In this document: piece after piece, positions 38,683 through 55,384 of the stretch
Numbering within the stretch: the first letter of the stretch is position 1
Layout of the letters: every line of letters starts with the position of its first letter
Source of the DNA: Sphingomonas quercus
GTDB lineage: Bacteria; Pseudomonadota; Alphaproteobacteria; Sphingomonadales; Sphingomonadaceae
Assembly (NCBI RefSeq): GCF_018863195.1
Contig: NZ_JAHKRT010000001.1
Location: 434,001 to 498,000, forward strand
Direction: 5' to 3'
DNA length: 64,000 nucleotides
Translations under genes and position numbers: made by a program
Notes under the pieces: generated by a model
What the model was told of the DNA's origin: nothing
The model's database searches: none
Seen by the model: the letters and a program-made list of their open reading frames with translations, nothing else

Positions 38683-38932
38683 CCTCCCGCCCCGCTTCCG
38701 CTATGCGCGCCACCGTCTACCGTCCGAGACAGCGGGTGTGGGGAATATGCCCCACTTAATTCCCCGCCTAGGCGGGGAAGTGTTTCCGGCGTCGCGCCTG
38801 CCTGGCAGGGACGACGCCTTCGGGTCCGCCGCTCCGATTTCGATATCGGGCATTCCGGGCCGTTGACCCTCCCCTTCGGAACGTGGCCGCGCGCGCGGAT
38901 GGTCCGTGCGCGCGAATGAAGTGGAGTAGGGC
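38683..38932 (+). promoter_or_regulatory. Structured rplJ leader with competing helices
   Basis: The 250-base gap before rplJ contains GTGGGG (38738-38743) pairing with CCCCAC (38750-38755). It also contains a perfect 20-base palindrome, TTCCCCGCCTAGGCGGGGAA (38760-38779). GGGGAA (38740-38745) can instead pair with TTCCCC (38760-38765), so the two stems compete with a third. A further GC hairpin (about 38889-38915) lies just before the ribosome site. Ribosomal L10 leaders are commonly autoregulated by L10/L12; this is the expected place for that. Confidence 0.45.
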
Positions 38933-39454
38933 ATGGATCGCGCTCAGAAGTCCGAGCTGGTCGCAGAGCTCAACCGCACCTTCACCGAGGCCGCCGTCGT
39001 CGTCGTGACGCGGAACCTCGGGCTCACCGTCGCGCAGTCCACTGCGCTGCGCGTGAAGATGCGTGAGGCCGGCGCCAGCTACAAGGTGGCCAAGAACCGC
39101 CTCGCCCGCATTGCCGCCGAAGGCACGGATTACGCCTCGATCAGCGATCTGCTGACCGGGCCGACCGCGCTTTCGACCTCTCTCGATCCGGTCGCCGCCG
39201 CCAAGGTGGCGGTGGAGTTCGCCAAGACGAACGACAAGCTGGAGATCGTGGGCGGCGCGATGGGGACCACCGTCCTCGACGCGAACGGCGTGAAGGCGCT
39301 CGCAACCATGCCGTCGCTCGACGAGCTGCGCGCCAAGATCGTGGGCCTCATCCAGGCGCCCGCGACCAAGGTGGTGCAGATCGTCCAGGCGCCGGCTGGC
39401 CAGCTCGCCCGTGTCTTTGCGGCTTATGCCGACAAGGACCAGGAAGCCGCCTGA
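38933..39454 (+). CDS. rplJ: 50S ribosomal protein L10
   Basis: 173 residues, with the N-terminal L10 fold ([35 protein letters not shown]) and a C-terminal helix for L7/L12 dimers ([20 protein letters not shown]). It anchors the L12 stalk. A GGAG site precedes the ATG. rplL follows after 44 AT-rich bases. Confidence 0.97.
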   Translation: MDRAQKSELVAELNRTFTEAAVVVVTRNLGLTVAQSTALRVKMREAGASYKVAKNRLARIAAEGTDYASISDLLTGPTALSTSLDPVAAAKVAVEFAKTNDKLEIVGGAMGTTVLDANGVKALATMPSLDELRAKIVGLIQAPATKVVQIVQAPAGQLARVFAAYADKDQEAA

Positions 39455-39498
39455 TTATCTTTTCGACCCAAATTCAATATTTTATCGGAGTGATTTAA

Positions 39499-39879
39499 AT
39501 GGCTGACCTGCAGAAGATCGTCGACGACCTGTCCGCGCTCACCGTCCTCGAGGCCGCCGAGCTCTCGAAGCTGCTCGAAGAGAAGTGGGGCGTGTCCGCC
39601 GCTGCCGCCGTGGCCGTTGCCGCGCCGGCCGCCGGCGGCGGCGCCGGTGCCCCGGCCGCCGAAGAGAAGACCGAGTTCGACGTCGTGCTGACCGGCGACG
39701 GCGGCAAGAAGATCAACGTGATCAAGGAAGTCCGCGCCATCACCGGCCTGGGCCTGACCGAGGCGAAGGCCCTGGTCGAGGGCGCGCCGAAGGCCGTCAA
39801 GGAAGGCGTGAACAAGGACGAGGCCGAGAAGATCAAGAAGCAGCTCGAAGAGGCTGGCGCCACCGTCGAGCTGAAGTAA
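39499..39879 (+). CDS. rplL: 50S ribosomal protein L7/L12
   Basis: 126 residues. The N-terminal dimerisation helices ([29 protein letters not shown]), an Ala/Gly hinge (about 33-53) and the globular domain ([39 protein letters not shown]) are all present. It recruits translational GTPases. In most bacteria rpoB follows directly; here a strong terminator and a signalling gene intervene. Confidence 0.98.
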   Translation: MADLQKIVDDLSALTVLEAAELSKLLEEKWGVSAAAAVAVAAPAAGGGAGAPAAEEKTEFDVVLTGDGGKKINVIKEVRAITGLGLTEAKALVEGAPKAVKEGVNKDEAEKIKKQLEEAGATVELK

Positions 39880-39918
39880 TCGATCTTTCTTCGATCACGA
39901 CAGCGCCCGTGAGGGCAA

Positions 39919-39953
39919 GGAAGGGGCGGTCCGGCGACGGGCCGCCCCTTTCC
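39919..39953 (+). terminator. Rho-independent terminator after rplL
   Basis: GGAAGGGGCGG pairs with CCGCCCCTTTCC around a GC-rich loop, giving a stem of about 11 pairs 40 bases after the rplL stop. It separates rplJL from the downstream signalling gene and rpoBC. Confidence 0.75.
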
Positions 39954-40052
39954 GTTCGGGATCGGCCGAAATCCGCCCTGGTCATCACTGCGTCATGCCA
40001 ATGTCACGAGAAATTGAACTGGCGTTTACCGTCCGCCTCCTAGGGCGGGGCC

Positions 40053-41375
40053 ATGGCCAGCGCCCCCTCCCTCTCGCCGCCTCCCGCGTCGGAGCCGGAG
40101 ATCGTCACGCTCTGTGAACCGGGCGGGGAGCGATGCGCGGTCAGGGCCGACGCGCCGCTCGCCGAGGCGCTGGACATGTTCCGCGATCATCCGGACCTCA
40201 GGCTGCTGCCGGTGGTGGATGCAGCCGGCCGGCCGATCGGGGCGGTGATGGAGCGAAATATCCGCTCGATCCTGTTCAATCCCTTCGGCCATGCCCTGTT
40301 GTGCAATCCCGGGTTCGGCCGTTCGCTCGCGCCGCTGATCCGCCCCTGTCCGATCGGCGACAGCCGCCTCGCGCTTGCCGAGCTGCTCGACGCCTATGCC
40401 CGCGCCAACGGCACCGAAGGCATGATCCTCACCGCCAATGGCCGGTTGCGCGGCGTGCTCTCCAACCGCACCCTGATCCGGCTTGCCGCCGAGCGCGAGA
40501 CGGAGCTGGTCCGCCAGCGCGCCGCCCGGCTGGAGCGCATGGAGCAGGCCAGCGCCCGCTTCGAGGCCGAGGCGGACGCGCTGGCCGAGGCGCTCTCCGC
40601 GATCGCCGACACGGTGGCGCGCACGGCGTCGGCCACCGCCGAGCGGGCGCGCGCCAATAGCGGCCATGCCGGCGCCGTCGCCGCTGCCAGCCGCCAGACC
40701 AGCGACGGCATGGACGGTCTCGCTGCGACCAGCCGGGCGCTCGCTCACGCGGTCGATCATATTTGCGAGGAGACGCACGCGGCCAAGCTCGCCGCCAGCG
40801 AAGCGATGGAGCTGGTCGAGGCGGGCAACCGCAGTTCCGCCGAACTCGGCGCCGCCACCGGCGCGATCGCCGAGACGCTGGCGCTGATGCGGACCATCGC
40901 CTCGCGCGCCCGGCTGCTCGCCGTCAACGCCGCGATCGAGGCCGCGCGGGTCGGCGGCGACGGCAATGGCTTCGCGGTGATCTCCCGCGAGATCCGCAGC
41001 TTCGCCGGCCAGACCCGCGAGGCCACCGACCGCATCACTGCCCGCATCGCCGAGATCGGCACCGCCGCCGATCGCGTGCGCGGCGGCCACCAGGCGATCG
41101 AGCGGGTAATCGGGACGGTCGACGCGGTCGCCCGTTCGGTCGATACCGCGATCGGCGCCCAGGCGACGACGATGCGCCTCCTCTCCGATCACGTCGCGCA
41201 GGCGGCTCAGGCCAATGCCGAGGTGCGGCAGAATCTCGTCCACATCGGGCAGGTCGCGGTGGCCGCTGCCGAAAGTTCGGGCGAGATGCATGGCCTGGCC
41301 GGCCGGCTGGCGGAGGATGCCGGCCGGCTGGGGCAGCGCGTGCGCGCCTTCGTCCGGGACATCCGCGCCGCCTGA
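40053..41375 (+). CDS. Soluble CBS-domain/methyl-accepting-chemotaxis-type signalling protein between rplL and rpoB
   Basis: 440 residues with no transmembrane helix. Residues about 15-150 form a pair of CBS-like modules (DAPLAEALDMFRDHPDLRLLPVVDAAGRPIGAVMERN; then ALAELLDAYARANGTEGMILTANGRLRGVLSNRTL), which usually bind adenine nucleotides. From about 155 on it is a coiled-coil MCP signalling domain with the conserved tip LLAVNAAIEAARVGGDGNGFAVISREIRSF near residue 288. The family normally signals to CheA/CheW. It is flanked by terminators on both sides, so it is probably a single-gene unit. Nucleotide sensing is inference. Confidence 0.85.
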   Translation: MASAPSLSPPPASEPEIVTLCEPGGERCAVRADAPLAEALDMFRDHPDLRLLPVVDAAGRPIGAVMERNIRSILFNPFGHALLCNPGFGRSLAPLIRPCPIGDSRLALAELLDAYARANGTEGMILTANGRLRGVLSNRTLIRLAAERETELVRQRAARLERMEQASARFEAEADALAEALSAIADTVARTASATAERARANSGHAGAVAAASRQTSDGMDGLAATSRALAHAVDHICEETHAAKLAASEAMELVEAGNRSSAELGAATGAIAETLALMRTIASRARLLAVNAAIEAARVGGDGNGFAVISREIRSFAGQTREATDRITARIAEIGTAADRVRGGHQAIERVIGTVDAVARSVDTAIGAQATTMRLLSDHVAQAAQANAEVRQNLVHIGQVAVAAAESSGEMHGLAGRLAEDAGRLGQRVRAFVRDIRAA

Positions 41376-41380
41376 CGACG

Positions 41381-41405
41381 GCCCCCGCCACAGGGGGTCT
41401 TTCCA
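41381..41405 (+). terminator. Terminator after the CBS-MCP gene
   Basis: CCCCC (41382-41386) pairs with GGGGG (41393-41397) around GCCACA, followed by TCTTTCC, 6 bases after the stop codon. The short stem suggests moderate strength. Confidence 0.55.
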
Positions 41406-41681
41406 TTTCGTGAATCGGGTCTATATAGCCCACATCCAATCATTCCCGGTCGAGCTGCGCCCCTGAGTCCTTCACGCGCGTTCGGCCACCCCGGCCCGCC
41501 TCCGGGACACGATCCGCCCTGCGCCACGGATCGCGACGAATTGGAGGCGGATCAGGGCTCAGCGTGCAGCAGTGCGTGTCCGATGGCCCGGACCCGCACT
41601 TTTTTGCGTCCCGTCGAGGGGCGCACCGGCCGCGAAGGCGCTGCGAGGCGCCGCTGGTTTGACGGTTCGCGAGGATAATCA
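41406..41681 (+). promoter_or_regulatory. rpoB leader with intrinsic terminator and alternative helices (candidate attenuator)
   Basis: TATATA at 41422-41427 could be the promoter -10 box. The segment GGAGGCGGATC (41543-41553) can pair either with CCGCCTCC (41496-41503) or with GATCCGCC (41511-41518). CGATCCG (41510-41516) can instead pair with CGGATCG (41527-41533). Downstream, GTGCGTGTCCG (41572-41582) and CGGACCCGCAC (41589-41599), loop ATGGCC, form a strong stem followed by six T residues: a complete intrinsic terminator about 77 bases before the rpoB ATG. A small GGCGC/GCGCC hairpin follows. Read-through of this terminator must set rpoBC expression. No leader peptide is convincing. Confidence 0.65.
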
Positions 41682-45845
<4,164 letters not shown>

Positions 45846-45915
45846 GGGTCGCGGGGAGGGCAGCCCCCTCCCCCACCCCCGCGCCAGAGGATTTGCCCTC
45901 TAGAGGGATGAAGAG

Positions 45916-50193
<4,278 letters not shown>

Positions 50194-50217
50194 TCGCCGT
50201 CAGGCATCGGCACAGCA

Positions 50218-50251
50218 AAGGCCCCGCCGGTTTACGCCGGCGGGGCTTTTT
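50218..50251 (+). terminator. Rho-independent terminator of the rpoBC operon
   Basis: GCCCCGCCGG (50221-50230) pairs perfectly with CCGGCGGGGC (50237-50246) around TTTACG, flanked by AAAG before and TTTTT after. Confidence 0.92.
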
Positions 50252-50367
50252 GTTGCGCTGTCATGCGAAGGACGGTCGTCACGCTGAACCTGGCCCACCG
50301 GCCCCCGCGCGTTCGCGCACGGCCGCGCTGTCGGCGAGGTGGGCGCCGCCATCCGTTCAGCCCGCCA

Positions 50368-50688
50368 CTACTCCCCCTCGTTGATCCTCGCCCGCTTGGC
50401 CGTGGCCCAGGCCTGGCCCTCGTCCCCGCCCCACAGCAGCCAGGCGATATAGCCGGCGGAGGGATGGATCGGATTGCCCCAATTATCCGCGCGCTTGTCG
50501 ACGGTGTGGCGGGCGAAATAGCTGTACATGGATTTGACGTCCGCCTCCGACACGTCGCGCCGTTCGGCGAGCTGGCGGGCGCGGGCGACGCCGACCTCGG
50601 TGCCGCCGCGACCGAATTCGGCGCGCAGCTCCAGACCGCGCCGGGCATTGTCGGCCATCTTCTGCGTCGGCTTGAAGGTCTGCGCCAT
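50368..50688 (-). CDS. Small protein with a phage-associated WGG-type domain
   Basis: 106 residues. It reads MAQTFKPTQKMADNARRGLELR, then VARARQLAERRDVSEADVKSMYSYFARHTVDKRA, and ends PSAGYIAWLLWGGDEGQAW. The RARQLA...M-x-SYFARH-x-VDK...IAW-x-LWGGD-x-G pattern is one I associate with short domains found near phage prohead/protease genes and as single proteins; function is unknown. GGAGGAG lies just before the ATG. It is alone on the minus strand between rpoC and a glycosyltransferase gene, with no other phage gene near. Confidence 0.75.
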   Translation of the reverse strand: MAQTFKPTQKMADNARRGLELRAEFGRGGTEVGVARARQLAERRDVSEADVKSMYSYFARHTVDKRADNWGNPIHPSAGYIAWLLWGGDEGQAWATAKRARINEGE

Positions 50689-50784
50689 CTGCTCCTCCGA
50701 TGCCGGCCCAACCCGTCATCGGGCCGGCCGTTCCCGCGCGCGCATCCGTTGCGATCCGGCCGCCGGCCCCCTAAAGCCCCGGCG

Positions 50785-51975
50785 ATGGATGTCTCTGACC
50801 TTCGCGTCGCGCTTTTCACCGGCAACTATAATTATGTGCGCGACGGCGCCAATCAGGCGTTGAACCGTCTCGTCGCGCGGCTGTTGTCGCGAGGCGCGGC
50901 GGTGCGCATCTATTCGCCGACCGTTGCCAAGCCGGCCTTCCCGGCGACCGGCGACCTCATCGGCGTGCCGGCGGTGCCGATCCCCGGCCGCGCCGAATAC
51001 CGCTTCCCGCTCGGCATCGGCCCACGCAAGCGCGCCGACATGCGCCGCTTCGCGCCGAACATCGTCCATGTCGCCAGCCCCGACATATTGGGCCATGCCG
51101 CGCTGTCGGTGGCGCGAAGGCGCAACCTGCCGGTGGTCGCCTCGGTCCACACCCGCTTCGAGACCTATCCCCGCTATTACGGCCTCGCCTTCCTCGAGCC
51201 GGTGGTCGAGGCGCTGCTGCGCCGTTTCTACCGGCGCTGCGACGCGATCTTCGCGCCCTCCGAATCCATGGCGCAGGTGTTGCGCGAGCAGCGGATGAGC
51301 TTCGATGTCGGCATCTGGTCGCGCGGGGTGGAGCGCGACATCTTCACCCCCGACCGGCGCGACCCGGCATGGCGCCAGTCGCTCGGCCTCAGGGACGATG
51401 TGCCGGTGATCGGCTTTGTGGGCCGGCTGGTGATGGAGAAGGGGCTCGACGTGTTTTCCGACGCGATCGACCATGTCACCGCGCGCGGCGTGCCGCATCA
51501 GGTGCTGATTGTCGGCGAAGGCCCGGCCCGCGAATGGTTCGCGCAGCGCCTGCCGGAGGCGGTCTTCGCCGGTTTCCAGATGGGCGCCGACCTCGGCCGG
51601 GCGGTCGCCTCGATGGACATGTTGTTCAACCCGTCCGTTACCGAGACGTTCGGCAACGTCACGCTGGAGGCGATGGCCGCCGGCGTGCCGGTGGTCGCGG
51701 CACGGGCGACGGGATCGGAGAATCTGGTGCAGGACGGGGTCACCGGCAGGCTCGTCCGCCCCGGCGCCATAGATCGCTTCGCCGACGCGCTCACCGCCTA
51801 TTGCACGGACGAGGCGGCGCGCGCCGCCGCCGGCGCGGCCGGCCGGCGGGTCAGCGAGCGCTATGGCTGGGATCAGGTCAACGACGCGCTGATCGCCGCC
51901 TATCTGCGTGTGGTCCGTGCCCGCGCCGCCGGCGGCCGCCCGCCAGTGCGATCGCGCCGGCCCGACCGGCTCTGA
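50785..51975 (+). CDS. Family GT4 glycosyltransferase (mannosyltransferase-like)
   Basis: 396 residues, GT-B fold. The N-terminal half has ALFTGNYNYVRDGANQALNRL, the middle VHVASPDILGHAALSVARRRNLPVVASVHTRFETYPRYY, and the C-terminal half GFVGRLVMEKGLDVF and the E-x7-E motif in VTETFGNVTLEAM. This resembles GDP-mannose-dependent alpha-mannosyltransferases of the lipid-glycosylation type. It probably acts on membrane lipids or surface sugars; the acceptor is unknown. ATG 50785 is chosen because the frame upstream lacks family similarity. Confidence 0.88.
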   Translation: MDVSDLRVALFTGNYNYVRDGANQALNRLVARLLSRGAAVRIYSPTVAKPAFPATGDLIGVPAVPIPGRAEYRFPLGIGPRKRADMRRFAPNIVHVASPDILGHAALSVARRRNLPVVASVHTRFETYPRYYGLAFLEPVVEALLRRFYRRCDAIFAPSESMAQVLREQRMSFDVGIWSRGVERDIFTPDRRDPAWRQSLGLRDDVPVIGFVGRLVMEKGLDVFSDAIDHVTARGVPHQVLIVGEGPAREWFAQRLPEAVFAGFQMGADLGRAVASMDMLFNPSVTETFGNVTLEAMAAGVPVVAARATGSENLVQDGVTGRLVRPGAIDRFADALTAYCTDEAARAAAGAAGRRVSERYGWDQVNDALIAAYLRVVRARAAGGRPPVRSRRPDRL

Positions 51976-52073
51976 CCGGCTGCAACACCCGACATCGCCG
52001 GTTCGGCCGCCGTGGCGGAGAGCGGCCGCCGGCTCGGCGATGCCGCCCGGCCGATCGACCTGCCGCCCCCGCC

Positions 52074-52376
52074 TCAGCCCTGACGCTGCCAGTCGAACGG
52101 TAGCGGCGCCTCGCGAAAGGCGAAGCGGTCGAGATGCTCGGCGACCACGCCGGTCATCCGCTCGATCAGCGCCTCGTCTTCGGTTTCCAGCCGGACGGTG
52201 AGCGCGTCCGCCGCCGCCGCCATCGTCACCACCGCCGGCGCGCGCGGATTGAAGTCGATCCGCGCCTCGTGCGGGGTGAACGTCACCGCCAGCTTGTGCG
52301 ACCAGTGCTTGCTGAGCTGCTGGAGGTAGCGGCTGGCATGGGCTGTGGGCACACGCGCCGTGGTCACCGCGCTCAC
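52074..52376 (-). CDS. DUF2218 family protein
   Basis: 100 residues. It matches the DUF2218 pattern: ARVPTAHASRYLQQLSKHWSHKLAVTFTPHEARIDF, then EDEALIERMTGVVAEHLDRFAFRE and PFDWQR at the end. Function is unknown; the family is small and cytoplasmic. It starts with GTG (52374-52376), overlapping the PadR stop by four bases, so the two are co-translated and probably self-regulated by PadR. Confidence 0.87.
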   Translation of the reverse strand: MSAVTTARVPTAHASRYLQQLSKHWSHKLAVTFTPHEARIDFNPRAPAVVTMAAAADALTVRLETEDEALIERMTGVVAEHLDRFAFREAPLPFDWQRQG

Positions 52377-52972
52377 AGCCGTTCGACCTTGCGAGCGAGC
52401 TCGTCGATCAGCCCGGCGATCTCATGGGCCGTTTCGGTCGAGATGTCGTCGCGGGCCATACGATGTTGCAGCACGTTGCGCAGATTGTGCAGCGCGCGCC
52501 GCACCGGGGAGGCGTCACTGCGCCGCTGGTGGCCGCCGATCGTGTCGAGCCGGGCGAACAGGTCGGCGACCTCCTCGCTCCGCTCGGCGAGATGGGCGCG
52601 GCCGTCGGCGGTGATCGCGTAGAGCTTGCGCGCGCCCTCCGCCTTCTGCTCCTCGATCAGGCCCATATCCTCGAGTAGGGTGAGCGTAGGATAGATCACG
52701 CCCGGGCTGGGCGCATAGGCGCCGCCGGTGCGCTCCTCGATGGCGCGGATCAGGTCATAGCCGTGGCGCGGCTGATCCTCGGTGAGCTTGAGGAGGACGA
52801 GACGCAGTTCGCCGCCGTCGAACATCCGCCGCCGGCCACCGCCGCCGCCGCGCCCTCCCATCGCCTCGCGCGCCAGATCCATCGCGATATCCTCCAGCCC
52901 GCGGCCAAAGCCACGGCCGAAGCCGCGTCCGCCACCTGCCGTCCAGGCGCCATATCCGTGTCCGAATCGCAT
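52373..52972 (-). CDS. PadR-family transcriptional regulator
   Basis: 199 residues. A Gly/Arg-rich N-terminal extension (about 1-50, GGGRGFGRGFGRGLEDI and GGRGGGGGRRR) precedes the PadR winged helix: GELRLVLLKLTEDQPRHGYDLIRAIEERTGG, AYAPSPGVIYPTLTLLEDMGLIEEQ. A C-terminal helical dimerisation region follows. The Gly/Arg-rich leader is typical of PadR proteins linked to DUF2218 but unusual otherwise. Operator-like repeats lie just upstream. Confidence 0.9.
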   Translation of the reverse strand: MRFGHGYGAWTAGGGRGFGRGFGRGLEDIAMDLAREAMGGRGGGGGRRRMFDGGELRLVLLKLTEDQPRHGYDLIRAIEERTGGAYAPSPGVIYPTLTLLEDMGLIEEQKAEGARKLYAITADGRAHLAERSEEVADLFARLDTIGGHQRRSDASPVRRALHNLRNVLQHRMARDDISTETAHEIAGLIDELARKVERL

Positions 52973-52979
52973 TCGTCAT

Positions 52980-53022
52980 ATCTCCGATATATCTTGAGTC
53001 GATATCTGAGATATATCTTGAG
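52980..53022. promoter_or_regulatory. Candidate PadR operator: repeated GATATATC sites
   Basis: GATATATCTTGAG occurs twice (52986-52998 and 53010-53022), 24 bases apart, each with the palindromic core GATATATC; a third related GATATC lies between them. This AT-rich cluster lies 8-50 bases upstream of the PadR start, in the divergent gap to rarA, the expected site for autorepression. Confidence 0.6.
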
Positions 53023-53083
53023 CCTTCCAAGATGCAACCCCCGATAGTTTCCGAATGGTCGCGGAACGCCTATATGTCGGGCG

Positions 53084-54397
53084 ATGGCCGATCTTTTCGC
53101 TCCCGAACCTTCACCCGACGCCGCCGCCCCACCGGGGCCGCTCGCCGATCGCCTGCGCCCGACTCGGCTGGACGAGGTGGTCGGCCAGGATCATCTCACC
53201 GGGCCGGAGGGCGCGATCGGGCGGATGGTCGCCGCGGGCCGGCTGTCGTCGATGATCCTGTGGGGGCCGCCGGGTACCGGCAAGACGACCATCGCGCGGC
53301 TGCTGGCCGACGCGGTGGGGCTGCGCTTCGCCGCCATCTCGGCAGTGTTCTCCGGCGTCGCCGACCTCAAAAAAGCGTTCGCCGAGGCACGCGATCATGC
53401 CCGACTCGGCACGCGCACCCTGCTGTTCGTGGACGAGATCCACCGCTTCAACCGCGCCCAGCAGGATGGCTTCCTGCCCTATGTCGAGGACGGCACCGTC
53501 ACGCTGATCGGCGCGACCACGGAAAATCCGTCGTTCGAGCTCAATGCCGCCTTGCTGTCGCGCGCGCAGGTGCTGATCCTGCACCGGCTGGACGCGGCCG
53601 CGCTCGGCCAGTTGCTGACCCGCGGCGAGGCGATGGAGGGGCGGCCCCTGCCGCTGCTGCCGGCGGCGCGCGATGCGCTGATCGCCTCGGCTGACGGCGA
53701 CGGGCGTTTCCTGCTCAACCAGGCGGAGACGCTGTTCTCGATCGAGGTGCCGGAGCCGCTCGATCCCGCCGGCCTCTCCGCCCTTCTCCACCGCCGGGTG
53801 GCCGTCTACGACAAGGACCGGGAGGGGCATTACAACCTCATCTCGGCGCTGCATAAGTCGCTGCGCGGCTCCGATCCGCAGGCGGCGCTCTACTATCTCG
53901 CGCGCATGCTGACGGCCGGGGAGGAACCGCTCTACGTGCTGCGCCGGCTGACCCGCTTTGCCTCGGAGGATATCGGGCTCGCCGATCCGCAGGCGCTGGT
54001 TCAGTGCATCATGGCCAAGGAAAGCTATGATTTCCTCGGCTCACCCGAGGGGGAGCTGGCGATCGTGCAGGCCTGCCTCTACCTCGCCACCGCGCCCAAA
54101 TCGAACGCCGCCTATGCCGCGCAGAAGGCGGCGTGGCGCAGCGCCAGGGAGACGGGATCGCTGATGCCGCCCAAGACGATCCTCAACGCGCCCACCCGGC
54201 TGATGAAGGATATCGGCTACGGCAAGGGCTATGCCTATGATCATGATGCGCCCGACGCCTTTTCGGGCGATGATTATTGGCCGGAGGACGTGATTCCGGT
54301 CGATTTCTATACGCCCACCGGCCGCGGCTTCGAGGCGAAGATCGCCGAACGGCTGGCTTATTGGGACAAGCTCCGCAAGGAGCGGCGCGACGGATGA
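53084..54397 (+). CDS. rarA: Replication-associated recombination ATPase RarA
   Basis: 437 residues of the AAA+ MgsA/WRNIP1 family. It has RLRPTRLDEVVGQDHLTG, Walker A GPPGTGKTTIARLLA near residue 63, Walker B LLFVDEIHRFNRAQQD, sensor 1 IGATTENPSFELNAALLSR, and the C-terminal tetramerisation part (YHLISALHKSLRGSDP-like, here YNLISALHKSLRGSDP). It acts at stalled replication forks. Its stop overlaps the next start (ATGA). Confidence 0.96.
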   Translation: MADLFAPEPSPDAAAPPGPLADRLRPTRLDEVVGQDHLTGPEGAIGRMVAAGRLSSMILWGPPGTGKTTIARLLADAVGLRFAAISAVFSGVADLKKAFAEARDHARLGTRTLLFVDEIHRFNRAQQDGFLPYVEDGTVTLIGATTENPSFELNAALLSRAQVLILHRLDAAALGQLLTRGEAMEGRPLPLLPAARDALIASADGDGRFLLNQAETLFSIEVPEPLDPAGLSALLHRRVAVYDKDREGHYNLISALHKSLRGSDPQAALYYLARMLTAGEEPLYVLRRLTRFASEDIGLADPQALVQCIMAKESYDFLGSPEGELAIVQACLYLATAPKSNAAYAAQKAAWRSARETGSLMPPKTILNAPTRLMKDIGYGKGYAYDHDAPDAFSGDDYWPEDVIPVDFYTPTGRGFEAKIAERLAYWDKLRKERRDG

Positions 54398-54735
54398 GCT
54401 TTGATTGGGACGCCGTGGTCGCCGAGGCGCTGTCGCTTCCCGAGATCCGCATGGAAAGCCATTATGGCAGCCTCGTCCCCAAACTTGGCGGAAAGGCGCT
54501 GGCAGCCCCGGGGCGGCACCCGGACGAGGCGTTCGTGCTGATGCTGCCGCTCGACACGGTGGCGATGCTGGTCGAGGCGGACCCGGCGCATTTCTACCAG
54601 ACGCCCCATTATGTCGGCTGGCCGGGCGTACTGGTGCGCTGGACGACGCCGTTCGAGACGGTCGCCTTCTGGCTGCAACAGGCATGGGATTATCGCGCGT
54701 CGAAGAAGCTTCGGAGCGCACACGGACGGAGGTGA
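54394..54735 (+). CDS. MmcQ/YjbR-like protein
   Basis: 113 residues of the MmcQ/YjbR fold: AEALSLPEIRMESHYGSLVPKLGGKALAAPGR, VLMLPLDTVAMLVEADPAHFYQTPHYVGWPGVLVRW, then a helix ending WDYRASKKL. The family has a double-wing DNA-binding-like fold with unproven function. It is translationally coupled to rarA through ATGA. Converges on the methyltransferase gene 25 bases on. Confidence 0.88.
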   Translation: MSFDWDAVVAEALSLPEIRMESHYGSLVPKLGGKALAAPGRHPDEAFVLMLPLDTVAMLVEADPAHFYQTPHYVGWPGVLVRWTTPFETVAFWLQQAWDYRASKKLRSAHGRR

Positions 54736-54760
54736 GGAATTTACCTCTGCGCGACAGGAA

Positions 54761-55384
54761 TTATCCTGTAAAGGCAAACACGCATGAATGGGCCGGTTCG
54801 CCGCGCTCTTCAACTGTATGACTGGACAGTTGATTGATCCTCCCCCGCGGCAGGAACGCCCGCCCGGGATCCCCGACCAGCACTGTCATCCCTGCCTCGA
54901 CACAGCGACCGAGGTACGCCGCCACCCGCTCCGCCAGCCGATGCTCGTAGAACAGATCGCCGACCAGCACGGTGTCCACTCCGGCCGGGGGATCGCCGCC
55001 GGTGAGGTCGCCGAGGTGCACGCCCAGCGCCACGCCGTTCGCCTCGGCATTGAGCGGAAGCACGGCGGCGGCATAGGGATCGGTATCGGCGGCAAGCACC
55101 CGGCGCGCGCCTGCCAGCATGGCGGCGATGCCGACCAGGCCGGAGCCCGCGCCGAGATCGAGCACGGCCCGGCCGCGCACCGCCTCGGGCCGATCCAGCA
55201 CATGCCGCGCCAGCGCCAGCCCACCACCCCAATAATAGGCCCAATAGGGCGAGCCGAACGCCTCGTCCGCCGCCGCCAGCCGGGCAAGCCCGCTCGACGG
55301 TGCGGCCTTGTGCAGACGCACCTCCGGCACGCCGGGCACCGACATGATCGGCAGGTTGGCCCGGATGAAATCGGCGAGGTTCAG
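54761..55384 (-). CDS. Class I methyltransferase (protein-lysine/METTL-like)
   Basis: About 207 residues. [22 protein letters not shown] at the start, and [51 protein letters not shown] and [10 protein letters not shown] are characteristic of the ETFB-lysine-methyltransferase-like group (COG3897). The family N-terminus extends beyond the first ATG (55345). The best fit is a CTG start at 55384, sharing CTGA with the glpK stop; otherwise ATG 55345 gives 194 residues. Substrate unknown. Last gene of the glycerol operon. Confidence 0.78.
   Translation of the reverse strand: MNLADFIRANLPIMSVPGVPEVRLHKAAPSSGLARLAAADEAFGSPYWAYYWGGGLALARHVLDRPEAVRGRAVLDLGAGSGLVGIAAMLAGARRVLAADTDPYAAAVLPLNAEANGVALGVHLGDLTGGDPPAGVDTVLVGDLFYEHRLAERVAAYLGRCVEAGMTVLVGDPGRAFLPRGRINQLSSHTVEERGEPAHSCVFAFTG

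Noticed and set aside
41564-41660. GTG-started short frame through the rpoB leader terminator, as a possible leader peptide
   Set aside because: The GGAGG is about 16 bases away, and the product is Arg-rich with no regulatory codon run.
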